In this document: in pieces, positions 1-6,372 of the stretch
Position numbering within the stretch: the first letter of the stretch is position 1
How the letters are laid out: every line of letters begins with the position of its first letter
Source of the DNA: Gammaproteobacteria bacterium
GTDB taxonomy: Bacteria; Pseudomonadota; Gammaproteobacteria; UBA6429; Thiohalophilaceae
Reading direction: 5' to 3'
Assembly: GCA_003233255.1 (NCBI GenBank)
Contig: QILH01000041.1
Coordinates: forward strand, 1 to 15,950
Length of the DNA: 15,950 bases
The notes under the pieces: generated by a model
What the model was told of the DNA's origin: nothing
What the model saw: only the letters and a program-made list of their open reading frames with translations
Database searches by the model: none
Translations under genes and position numbers: made by a program

Positions 1-242
1 CACAGGACATCATTGCCGCCATTGCAGAAGGCAAGGGCCCTGCGGACTTTTTGATTACCCTGGGCTACGCCGGTTGGGGAGCCGGCCAGTTAGAACAGGA
101 ACTGGCCGCCAATGCCTGGCTGAACGGCCCAGCCGATGCCACTATTATTTTTGATGTGCCGATCGAACAACGCTGGACTGCCTCGGCCCATCACCTTGGC
201 ATCGAGCTGAAAAACATTTCATCTGACATCGGACACGCCTAA
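1..242 (+). CDS. yqgE: YqgE/AlgH family protein, C-terminal part (5' truncated by window)
   Basis: Reading from base 3, the frame is open from the window edge to the TAA at 240-242 and gives about 79 codons. The first internal ATG (51) is not the true start, because the frame continues upstream of it without a stop. The residues Gly-Tyr-Ala-Gly-Trp-Gly followed by Gly-Gln-Leu-Glu and Asn-x-Trp-Leu are the well-conserved centre of the YqgE/AlgH (DUF179) family, whose members are about 185 residues, so a bit under half is visible. The biochemical role of the family is unsettled; in Pseudomonas AlgH was linked to alginate regulation. It is followed 11 bp later by ruvX, the usual yqgE-ruvX arrangement of gammaproteobacteria, so the two are probably co-transcribed. 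Confidence 0.93.
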   Translation, partial: QDIIAAIAEGKGPADFLITLGYAGWGAGQLEQELAANAWLNGPADATIIFDVPIEQRWTASAHHLGIELKNISSDIGHA

Positions 243-253
243 ACTCCACCACT

Positions 254-673
254 ATGAGCAGTCGCACCCTGTTAGGCTTTGATTATGGCCGCAAACGAAT
301 TGGCATTGCCGTGGGCCAGGAAATCACCCATACCGCCCAGGGCCTCACCACCCTGGCCTGCACAAATGGCCCAGACTGGGATCGTATTGGTCAACTACTA
401 AACGAATGGCGACCGCAGCTATTGGTGGTCGGCATGCCGCATAATATGGATGATCGCCCTCATCCATTGCAGCATGAGGTAAAAGCGTTTGGGGATCAGC
501 TCGCAGAACGTTACAATCTACCCATCGAATGGATGGATGAGCGCCTCAGCTCGGTTGAGGCCGAAGCCCAGTTAGCGAATGGAACGAAATCGAGACAGAG
601 AAAACAGGACAAGGCGGAGATTGACAAACTTGCTGCGCAGATCATTTTGCAATCCTGGTTAAACATAAACTAA
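254..673 (+). CDS. ruvX: Putative pre-16S rRNA nuclease / Holliday junction resolvase-like RuvX (YqgF)
   Basis: The 139-residue product is full length for the RuvX/YqgF family (E. coli protein 138 aa). RNase H-like fold signatures are visible in order: Gly-Phe-Asp-Tyr-Gly at residues 8-12 with the first acidic residue Asp10, Val-Val-Gly-Met-Pro near 58-62, Asp-Glu-Arg-Leu-Ser-Ser at 95-100, and a C-terminal Lys-Ala-Glu-Ile-Asp-Lys segment with Asp124. These match the acidic catalytic set of the family. Members were first named as Holliday-junction resolvase homologues and are now thought to act in 16S rRNA 5'-end maturation. The start at 254 lies 11 bp after the yqgE stop, and pyrR starts 13 bp after its stop, consistent with one transcription unit. 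Confidence 0.96.
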   Translation: MSSRTLLGFDYGRKRIGIAVGQEITHTAQGLTTLACTNGPDWDRIGQLLNEWRPQLLVVGMPHNMDDRPHPLQHEVKAFGDQLAERYNLPIEWMDERLSSVEAEAQLANGTKSRQRKQDKAEIDKLAAQIILQSWLNIN

Positions 674-686
674 AACCATAACAACG

Positions 687-1193
687 ATGACAACAATCCC
701 AACACCCGATGAATTACTGCCCGCGATGGCGGAACGATTGCAAGCCTTGCTCGCACAGCGCGATATTCATGACCCCTGCATGATCGGGATCCACACCGGC
801 GGAGTCTGGATTGCCCGCACCCTGCATGCCGCGCTCGGACTGACGCGACCACTGGGTTCGCTCAACATTACCTTCTACCGGGATGATTTTACCCGCATTG
901 GTATGCACCCGCAGGTTACCCCTTCCAGCCTGGAATTCGAGATCGATGATCAGCACATCATCCTGGTGGACGACGTATTGCACACCGGACGCACTATCCG
1001 CGCAGCCCTCAACGAAATCTATGACTACGGTCGTCCGGCTTCGGTGATGCTGGTAACTCTGGTTAGCCGCGATGGACGAGAATTACCCATCTGTGCCGAC
1101 GTAACTGGTGTACAATTACCCCTCGGTCCAGATGAACACATCAAACTGACCGGCCCGGAACCACTAAGTTTTGAAGTGCAGGAGACTTCGTGA
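687..1193 (+). CDS. pyrR: PyrR, bifunctional pyrimidine regulator / uracil phosphoribosyltransferase
   Basis: The 168-residue product carries the type I phosphoribosyltransferase PRPP loop, Ile-Ile-Leu-Val-Asp-Asp-Val-Leu-His-Thr-Gly-Arg-Thr at residues 91-103, and the upstream Ile-Gly-Ile-His-Thr-Gly-Gly motif at 33-39. Both are typical of PyrR. In Bacillus, PyrR binds pyr mRNA leaders and senses UMP/PRPP; in gammaproteobacteria it sits at the head of pyrB-pyrC' clusters and its regulatory mode is less clear. I see no leader attenuator or PyrR-binding hairpin in the 13 bp between ruvX and pyrR. The stop overlaps the pyrB start by 4 bp (GTGA at 1190-1193), which suggests translational coupling with pyrB. 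Confidence 0.95.
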   Translation: MTTIPTPDELLPAMAERLQALLAQRDIHDPCMIGIHTGGVWIARTLHAALGLTRPLGSLNITFYRDDFTRIGMHPQVTPSSLEFEIDDQHIILVDDVLHTGRTIRAALNEIYDYGRPASVMLVTLVSRDGRELPICADVTGVQLPLGPDEHIKLTGPEPLSFEVQETS

Positions 1194-2155
1194 AGCAAAG
1201 CAATATTCAATTCGATAACACCGGCAAGCTCCGCCACTTTCTCACTATTGAAGATCTCCCCAAACAAACCCTGATCGATATCCTCGACACCGCTGAAAAT
1301 TTTTCCACCGTCGGTACCCAGACCGTGAAAAAAGTACCGCTGTTGCGCGGCAAAACCATCGTCAATTTATTTTTTGAGGCCAGTACCCGCACCCGTACGA
1401 CCTTCGAGCTGGCCGCCAAACGCCTGTCGGCCGATGTACTAAACATTAATATCAATACCTCGTCGACCAGCAAGGGCGAAAGCCTGCTCGATATGTTGCG
1501 CAACTTTGAAGCCATGCACAGCGATATGTTTGTGGTTCGGCATAACCAGAGTGGTGCCGCTCATTTTATTGCTGCACATGTCGCGCCACACATCAGCGTG
1601 ATCAATGCCGGTGACGGCAGTCATGCCCACCCAACCCAGGGCATGCTGGACATGTTTACGATACGGCGGCATAAAAAAGAATTTCATAATTTGTCCGTGG
1701 CCATTGTCGGCGACATCATGCACTCACGCGTGGCCCGCTCGCAGATCCATGCGCTGAATCGACTCGGGGTACCAGAAGTTAGAGTCGTCGGCCCACATAC
1801 CTTGATCCCACGGGATGCTCATGCCTTGGGCGTCCATGTCTACCACGATCTACGCGAAGGCCTCAAAGGCGTTGATGTGGTGATCATGCTGCGCCTGCAA
1901 CGCGAACGCATGAGCGGAGCGATGTTACCGAGCGAAGCGGAATATTTTTCTCAATACGGCCTCACCGAAGAAAAGCTACGCCTCGCCAAACCTGATGCCA
2001 TCGTTATGCACCCCGGCCCGATTAATCGCGGCGTGGAAATCGAATCCTCGGTAGCCGATGGATCGCAGTCGGTGATTCTGGAGCAGGTAACCAACGGCAT
2101 TGCCGTACGCATGGCCATCATGTCGATCACTCTCGGCCGCAAGCAGGAAAACTAG
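1190..2155 (+). CDS. pyrB: Aspartate carbamoyltransferase catalytic subunit
   Basis: The product (321 residues from a GTG start) catalyses carbamoyl phosphate + aspartate to N-carbamoyl-aspartate, the first committed step of pyrimidine synthesis. The carbamoyl-phosphate loop Ser-Thr-Arg-Thr-Arg-Thr is at residues 65-70, His-Pro-Thr-Gln at 147-150, and a C-terminal His-Pro-Gly-Pro-Ile-Asn-Arg-Gly segment is present. The N-terminus is longer than in E. coli PyrB, as in the class A ATCases of Pseudomonas that assemble with a PyrC-like partner. No pyrI regulatory subunit gene is nearby, and the next gene encodes a PyrC-like protein. The GTG is chosen because it overlaps the pyrR stop and extends to the N-terminus expected for this class. 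The stop TAG directly abuts the next ATG. Confidence 0.97.
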   Translation: MKQSNIQFDNTGKLRHFLTIEDLPKQTLIDILDTAENFSTVGTQTVKKVPLLRGKTIVNLFFEASTRTRTTFELAAKRLSADVLNININTSSTSKGESLLDMLRNFEAMHSDMFVVRHNQSGAAHFIAAHVAPHISVINAGDGSHAHPTQGMLDMFTIRRHKKEFHNLSVAIVGDIMHSRVARSQIHALNRLGVPEVRVVGPHTLIPRDAHALGVHVYHDLREGLKGVDVVIMLRLQRERMSGAMLPSEAEYFSQYGLTEEKLRLAKPDAIVMHPGPINRGVEIESSVADGSQSVILEQVTNGIAVRMAIMSITLGRKQEN

Positions 2156-3442
2156 ATGAAGATCGCGATTACCAACGGCCACGTCATCGACCCACGCAAT
2201 CAGGTCAACCAACGCTGCGATATCTTCATTCAGGATAAAACTATCATTGCCATCGAACATGCCCCGGAGGGATTTAAAGCGGATAAAATAATTGATGCCG
2301 ACAAACTAATCGTCAGTCCCGGCTTCGTCGATTTATGTGCGCGCTTACGTGAACCCGGTCATGAACACAAAGGCACGATTTTATCCGAAACCCGTGCCGC
2401 CGTAGCCAGTGGCGTGACCAGCTTATGCATGCCACCAGATACGATTCCCGTGCTTGATACCCCGGCGGTGGTGGAGCTCATTCATCAACGCAATGAAGAG
2501 GCCGGGTATTGTCGAGTCTATACCCTGGCCGCGTTAACCAGGGGACTTGAAGGCCAGTATCTGTCTGAGATGGCCCACTTAAAAGATGCGGGTTGTATCG
2601 GGGTTAGCAATGTCATGCATTGCATTCCCAAACCGCAGGTCTTACGCCATGCGATGGAATACGCTGCCAGCGTGGATATGACCGTATTCCTGCACCCCCA
2701 GGATGAAGGGCTGGCTAATCACGGCTGCGCACATGAAGGCATCGTCAGTACCCGACTGGGTTTGGTCGGCGTGCCGGAAGCAGCCGAGACCCAGGCGGTC
2801 GCCAACTTTTTAATGCTGGTGGAGCAAACCGGAGCACGCGTACATTTTTGCCATCTATCCACGGCACGCGCCGTACAAATGATTGGTCGAGCCAAATACG
2901 ACGGGCTCGATCTCACCGCCGATGTGGCCGCACATCAACTGCACTTAACCGAAATGGACATCGGCTACTTCAATAGCCAGTGTCATGTGCAGCCGCCGCT
3001 GCGAACCCAGCGCGATTGCGAGGCCTTGCGTGACGCGGTGGCCAGTTCGCAGATCGAGGCCATCTGTTCCGATCATCAGCCTCATGACGTTGATGCCAAG
3101 CTGGCCCCATTTGCCGCTACGGAACCGGGCATATCGTCGATCGAAACTTTATTGCCGCTTAGTCTGCGTCTGGTCAATGATGGTCTGTTGAACATGACCG
3201 AGCTCGTCGATCGACTGTCTACCACACCCGCTGAGATCCTCGGGATTAATGCCGGTCACCTCGGCGTTGGTGCGATGGCCGACGTGGCCATCTTTGATCC
3301 GACTCAGCACTGGATCTTAAAATCCGAAAACCTGATCAGCGCAGGCAAAAACACACCGTTTGAAAACTGGGAGTTTCAGGGCAAGGTCATGAAAACCCTT
3401 TGCGACGGCAAGCTCGTTTATGATGCGAGCAGCACGGCATGA
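2156..3442 (+). CDS. pyrC': Dihydroorotase-like protein PyrC' (probably non-catalytic, ATCase partner)
   Basis: The 428-residue product aligns along its length with class I dihydroorotases of the amidohydrolase superfamily. Family landmarks are the Pro-Gly-Phe-Val-Asp-Leu strand at 55-60, Arg-Glu-Pro-Gly at 65-68, Phe-Cys-His-Leu-Ser-Thr at 231-236 and Ser-Asp-His-Gln-Pro-His at 305-310. The metal-binding His-x-His after Asp-Leu is replaced by Cys61-Ala62-Arg63, and the bridging Asp expected near residue 152 appears to be Asn. Active enzymes keep both. In Pseudomonas putida and P. aeruginosa, an inactive pyrC' next to pyrB is required for the dodecameric ATCase, and true dihydroorotase is encoded elsewhere. 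The abutting TAGATG junction with pyrB supports the same assembly role here. The next gene overlaps by 4 bp. Confidence 0.93.
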   Translation: MKIAITNGHVIDPRNQVNQRCDIFIQDKTIIAIEHAPEGFKADKIIDADKLIVSPGFVDLCARLREPGHEHKGTILSETRAAVASGVTSLCMPPDTIPVLDTPAVVELIHQRNEEAGYCRVYTLAALTRGLEGQYLSEMAHLKDAGCIGVSNVMHCIPKPQVLRHAMEYAASVDMTVFLHPQDEGLANHGCAHEGIVSTRLGLVGVPEAAETQAVANFLMLVEQTGARVHFCHLSTARAVQMIGRAKYDGLDLTADVAAHQLHLTEMDIGYFNSQCHVQPPLRTQRDCEALRDAVASSQIEAICSDHQPHDVDAKLAPFAATEPGISSIETLLPLSLRLVNDGLLNMTELVDRLSTTPAEILGINAGHLGVGAMADVAIFDPTQHWILKSENLISAGKNTPFENWEFQGKVMKTLCDGKLVYDASSTA

Positions 3443-4323
3443 TCGCCGCATCTCCAAAATCCCATCGCGGTACGATTTTTCCGACCCAGGCCGAGATTCT
3501 AAGCCATGACGCCTTTGCCGGTGACCAGTACATTATGCGCATACAGGCACCCGAGATTGCCCGGCATGCGCAGGCCGGCAGTTTTGTGCATATCCAGTGC
3601 GCCCCGTCCTTACCCATGCGCCGCCCCATATCGATTATGCGCGTTGATCAGGATGCCGGCTGGATTGAGTTTTTATATAAAGTCTTTGGTGAAGGCACCC
3701 GGCTGCTGTCGCAGCGTAAAGTGGGCGAAATCCTCGACCTGTTTGGTCCGATCGGCATGCCCTTCAAACTTCATTCCGAACGCACACGTCCATTGCTGAT
3801 CGGTGGCGGTGTAGGTATCCCTCCAATGATTTATCTGGCCGACGAAATGCGCAGTCAGAAACAGTTCACCCCGTTTGTGATCATGGGATCGGAAGTACCG
3901 TTCCCCTTCAGCCCGCGTCCATCGACCATCATGTTGCCCGGTATGCCCGATGGCACGATCGCCTGCATGCCCCTGCTCGAAGACTGGGGCATCGCCTCAC
4001 GCCTAACCAGCACCCAGGGTTACCCCGGCTGTTTCGATGGATATGTGACCGAGCTGGCGCGAGAATATTTAAATGCCTTAGACACCGCACAACGCAAACA
4101 GATCGAAGTGTTTAGTTGCGGCCCGACCATCATGCTCAAAGCCGTAGCGCAACTGGCCAAAGAATTTGACCTCCCGTGTCAGGTCTCACTGGAAGAACAC
4201 ATGGCCTGTGCGGTAGGCGGCTGTGCAGGCTGTACGGTAAAAATTAAAACCGACAATGGCCTGGCGATGAAACGGGTTTGTGTTGATGGACCGGTGTTTG
4301 ATGCGCATCAGGTTATTTTTTAA
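3439..4323 (+). CDS. pyrK: Dihydroorotate dehydrogenase electron-transfer subunit-like protein (PyrK family)
   Basis: The 294-residue product has the ferredoxin-NADP reductase fold of PyrK. An FAD-binding Arg-Arg-Pro-Ile-Ser motif lies at residues 61-65, a pyridine-nucleotide glycine motif Gly-Gly-Gly-Val-Gly-Ile-Pro-Pro at 122-129, and Ser-Cys-Gly-Pro at 226-229. The C-terminal [2Fe-2S] ligands are Cys257, Cys262, Cys265 and Cys281, followed by Asp-Gly-Pro-Val-Phe. In Gram-positives PyrK passes electrons from dihydroorotate via PyrDb to NAD+. No pyrD is in the window, so the partner is either encoded elsewhere or this is a PyrK-like reductase with another acceptor. It is longer than Bacillus PyrK (about 256), with extra residues around 150-185. 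The start overlaps the pyrC' stop (ATGA), which makes it the last gene of the cluster. Confidence 0.88.
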   Translation: MIAASPKSHRGTIFPTQAEILSHDAFAGDQYIMRIQAPEIARHAQAGSFVHIQCAPSLPMRRPISIMRVDQDAGWIEFLYKVFGEGTRLLSQRKVGEILDLFGPIGMPFKLHSERTRPLLIGGGVGIPPMIYLADEMRSQKQFTPFVIMGSEVPFPFSPRPSTIMLPGMPDGTIACMPLLEDWGIASRLTSTQGYPGCFDGYVTELAREYLNALDTAQRKQIEVFSCGPTIMLKAVAQLAKEFDLPCQVSLEEHMACAVGGCAGCTVKIKTDNGLAMKRVCVDGPVFDAHQVIF

Positions 4324-4398
4324 TTGGGGTCAGAGTAAAAACTCAAACCTGTTACGGTTGAACAACACACGACACGTGAGTTTTTACTCTGACCCCAA
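4324..4398. repeat. Long inverted repeat (22-bp arms, 31-bp loop) between convergent genes
   Basis: Positions 4324-4345 and 4377-4398 are perfect reverse complements. Each arm contains GGGGTCAGAGTAAAA on its own outward-to-inward strand. The 31-bp loop holds a small secondary hairpin (AACC at 4346-4349 with GGTT at 4356-4359). The left arm starts immediately after the pyrK TAA and the right arm ends 12 bp from the end of the convergent nuclease gene. From memory, GGGGTCAGAGTAAA-type palindromes recur in gammaproteobacterial genomes, often near IS200-like (Y1/REP-associated) transposases, so it may be a REP/MITE-like unit. It could also act as a bidirectional transcription stop, although there is no T-run after the stem. 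Confidence 0.8.
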
Positions 4399-4410
4399 AT
4401 TTCCGTGTGA

Positions 4411-4899
4411 TTATTTTTTTTGTTTGCGCCATTCCCACGGGGCCATGGCATCCGACCTGGCCCACAGACCTTTTTTCTGTTTACGTGCGGCCTCTTCGTC
4501 GCTAACGTAGTTCATCGAATATTTTCGATACGCCCAGGCATAACCATGCTCAACTAATATTTTATTAAAAGAAACCGTTTCTTTTTCTTTTGGATAGGGA
4601 TAAACCGTTGCAATTAAATGGCCATTACGGTCTTTATTTTCATACATGATCTCTATCTGATGTTCAGACAAAGATAATAAACTGTTTAACTTCTGACTGG
4701 CACGTTGAGCAAACTCCTGTCCTTTCTCTGGTGCATCGATCCCCTCTAAACGTACCGTGTATTTCTTTTTAGCGTCATCCTGTAAAACAATCAAATCACC
4801 TGCCAGAACTTTAATCGCCTTACCCGAAATTGTTTGCGGCTCAGCATTTATTGAACTTATAAGGGAAAATAAAACAAGGTAGAGCAACTTACGAAACAT
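4411..4899 (-). CDS. Secreted thermonuclease-like protein (SNase / TNase fold)
   Basis: The product is 162 residues from the ATG at 4899. This start is preferred over the in-frame GTG at 4914 because GGAGGA lies 7 bp upstream and the protein then begins with a classic signal peptide: Met-Phe-Arg-Lys, a hydrophobic stretch to about residue 17, and Asn-Ala before the likely cleavage near residue 19. The mature part is a staphylococcal-nuclease domain. Arg50-Leu-Glu-Gly-Ile-Asp55-Ala-Pro-Glu58 matches R35, D40 and E43 of the S. aureus enzyme, and Gly34-Asp35 matches D21. The position of the catalytic R87 (Asp-x-x-Gly-Arg) reads Asp90-Arg-Asn-Gly93-His94, so that arginine is apparently histidine. 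The gene is visibly more AT-rich than its neighbours, sits next to a palindromic repeat and is a possible acquisition. Activity is uncertain. Confidence 0.88.
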   Translation of the reverse strand: MFRKLLYLVLFSLISSINAEPQTISGKAIKVLAGDLIVLQDDAKKKYTVRLEGIDAPEKGQEFAQRASQKLNSLLSLSEHQIEIMYENKDRNGHLIATVYPYPKEKETVSFNKILVEHGYAWAYRKYSMNYVSDEEAARKQKKGLWARSDAMAPWEWRKQKK

Positions 4900-4959
4900 A
4901 TAACTTTCCTCCACCCGTCATGCAGAACTGCATAATCAGGCTTAATTCATAGATGTATT

Positions 4960-4988
4960 TTTATCTTATTATTATTTACGTGTATTAA
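4960..4988 (-). promoter_or_regulatory. Candidate sigma70-like promoter for the nuclease gene
   Basis: On the minus strand TTAATA (4983-4988) and GATAAA (4960-4965) are separated by 17 bp. Each matches the consensus at four of six positions. They lie in very AT-rich DNA 60-90 bp upstream of the nuclease ATG. The AT-richness makes chance matches likely. Confidence 0.3.
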
Positions 4989-5075
4989 TAGTTATCCCGG
5001 AGTCAGGCTAAAACTTGATCGAGCAAACCGGATCAGTAAGCCAATCTCCATAAGCGGATTATATTTCGTTGGATT

Positions 5076-5101
5076 AAAAAAAGCTGCCCGCCAGGGCGGT
5101 A
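5076..5101 (-). terminator. Rho-independent terminator downstream of pilU
   Basis: On the minus strand a short GC-only hairpin (CCGCC paired with GGCGG, or CCGC with GCGG around a 4-nt loop) is followed after a few bases by a run of seven T residues. It lies about 50 bp after the pilU stop, the expected place for the end of the pilT-pilU transcript. Confidence 0.65.
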
Positions 5102-5150
5102 GAAATGTTAAATTTTGAAAAATCTTATGATCGTATTTTAAAAGTGGTTA

Positions 5151-6275
5151 TTACTCTGTTTCCTGTATCGTGACACCATCCAGGCCCTGTGCAATGGTAT
5201 CCGCATCGCCCTTGGATTCACCGAGCTTGATCATTAGGCGCAGCCCGTTTGCCGAATCTGCATGATTAATGGCATCCTCATACGTGATCTTGCCATCCCG
5301 ATATAATTCATAAAGATGCTGATCAAACGTTTGCATACCCAGCTCACGCGATTTACCCATCAACTCTTTTAACGCGTGCACCTCACCTTTTCGGATTAAA
5401 TCAGAAGCCAGCGGCGTGTTTATCAATATTTCCGCGCATAACACTCGACTTTGACCGTCCGGGGCGGGGATGAGTTGCTGGGCGACGATCGCCTTTAAGT
5501 TAAGGGATAAATCCAGCAGCAACTGATTGCGGCGATCTTCGGAAAAAAAGTTGATCACTCGATCCATCGCCTGGTTGGCATTATTTGCATGCAGGGTGGC
5601 CAGACACAGGTGGCCGGTTTCAGCAAAGGCAATCGAATGATCCATGGTTTCACGGGTTCGTATCTCACCGATCAGGATTACATCCGGAGCCTGACGCAGG
5701 GTATTTTTTAGCGCGACCTCAAAGGTCTCGGTATCCAGCCCGACTTCACGTTGGGTGACAATGCAGCCCTCATGCTGATGGATGTATTCTATCGGGTCTT
5801 CGATCGAGATTATGTGCCCGGTGCTGTTTTTGTTCCGATAACCAATCATTGACGCCAGTGACGTCGATTTACCGGAACCGGTCGCGCCCACAAAAATGAC
5901 CAGTCCGCGTTTGGTCATGGCTAAATCTTTTAAGATAACGGGTAAGGTTAGTTCTTCAATGGTCGGAATTTTGGTCTCAATTTTACGCAGAACCATACCA
6001 GCGTGATTGCGCTGTTGAAAGGCGCTCACCCGGAAACGGCCAATACCAGAAGCCGATATCGCAAAATTACATTCGCGATGAGAATCAAAATCCTGGCGTT
6101 GCTCAGGTGTCATGATTGAATAAACAATTTCGCGTGCCTGTGAAGGGGTCAGGGTCGCCTGGGTAACCGGGTTGATCTTGCCATTCACTTTCAGGCTCGG
6201 CGCTACCCCGGCGGTTATGAAAAGATCCGACGCCTTCTTGTGCACCATTAATTTGAGAAGTGAATTAAAATCCAT
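5151..6275 (-). CDS. pilU: Type IV pilus retraction ATPase PilU
   Basis: The 374-residue product belongs to the PilT/PilU branch of secretion ATPases, cytoplasmic motors at the base of type IV pili. The Walker A motif Gly-Ala-Thr-Gly-Ser-Gly-Lys-Ser is at residues 130-137, the Asp box Ile-Glu-Asp-Pro-Ile-Glu at 158-163, Walker B Asp-Val-Ile-Leu-Ile-Gly-Glu at 198-204 and the His box Thr-Gly-His-Leu...Thr-Leu-His at 220-229. The PilT-specific Ala-Ile-Arg-Asn-Leu-Ile-Arg-Glu motif is altered to Leu-Ala-Ser-Asp-Leu-Ile-Arg-Lys, and the C-terminal tail is longer than in PilT. Both points favour PilU. It lies 97 bp downstream of pilT on the same strand, as in Pseudomonas. PilU works as a PilT-dependent accessory retraction motor. 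Confidence 0.95.
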   Translation of the reverse strand: MDFNSLLKLMVHKKASDLFITAGVAPSLKVNGKINPVTQATLTPSQAREIVYSIMTPEQRQDFDSHRECNFAISASGIGRFRVSAFQQRNHAGMVLRKIETKIPTIEELTLPVILKDLAMTKRGLVIFVGATGSGKSTSLASMIGYRNKNSTGHIISIEDPIEYIHQHEGCIVTQREVGLDTETFEVALKNTLRQAPDVILIGEIRTRETMDHSIAFAETGHLCLATLHANNANQAMDRVINFFSEDRRNQLLLDLSLNLKAIVAQQLIPAPDGQSRVLCAEILINTPLASDLIRKGEVHALKELMGKSRELGMQTFDQHLYELYRDGKITYEDAINHADSANGLRLMIKLGESKGDADTIAQGLDGVTIQETE

Positions 6276-6372
6276 AATTTAACCTGTCAGGCGACTGCAG
6301 TCGCAAACCTGTATTTGAAGAATAATCTTTTACACAACAAAGCGATAGTAAAATCGAAAACAACGATGTCGG

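Noticed and set aside
4900..4914. GTG start at 4914 for the nuclease gene, adding five residues
   Set aside because: It would place the GGAGGA ribosome site inside the coding region and put acidic residues before the signal peptide. The ATG at 4899 fits better.
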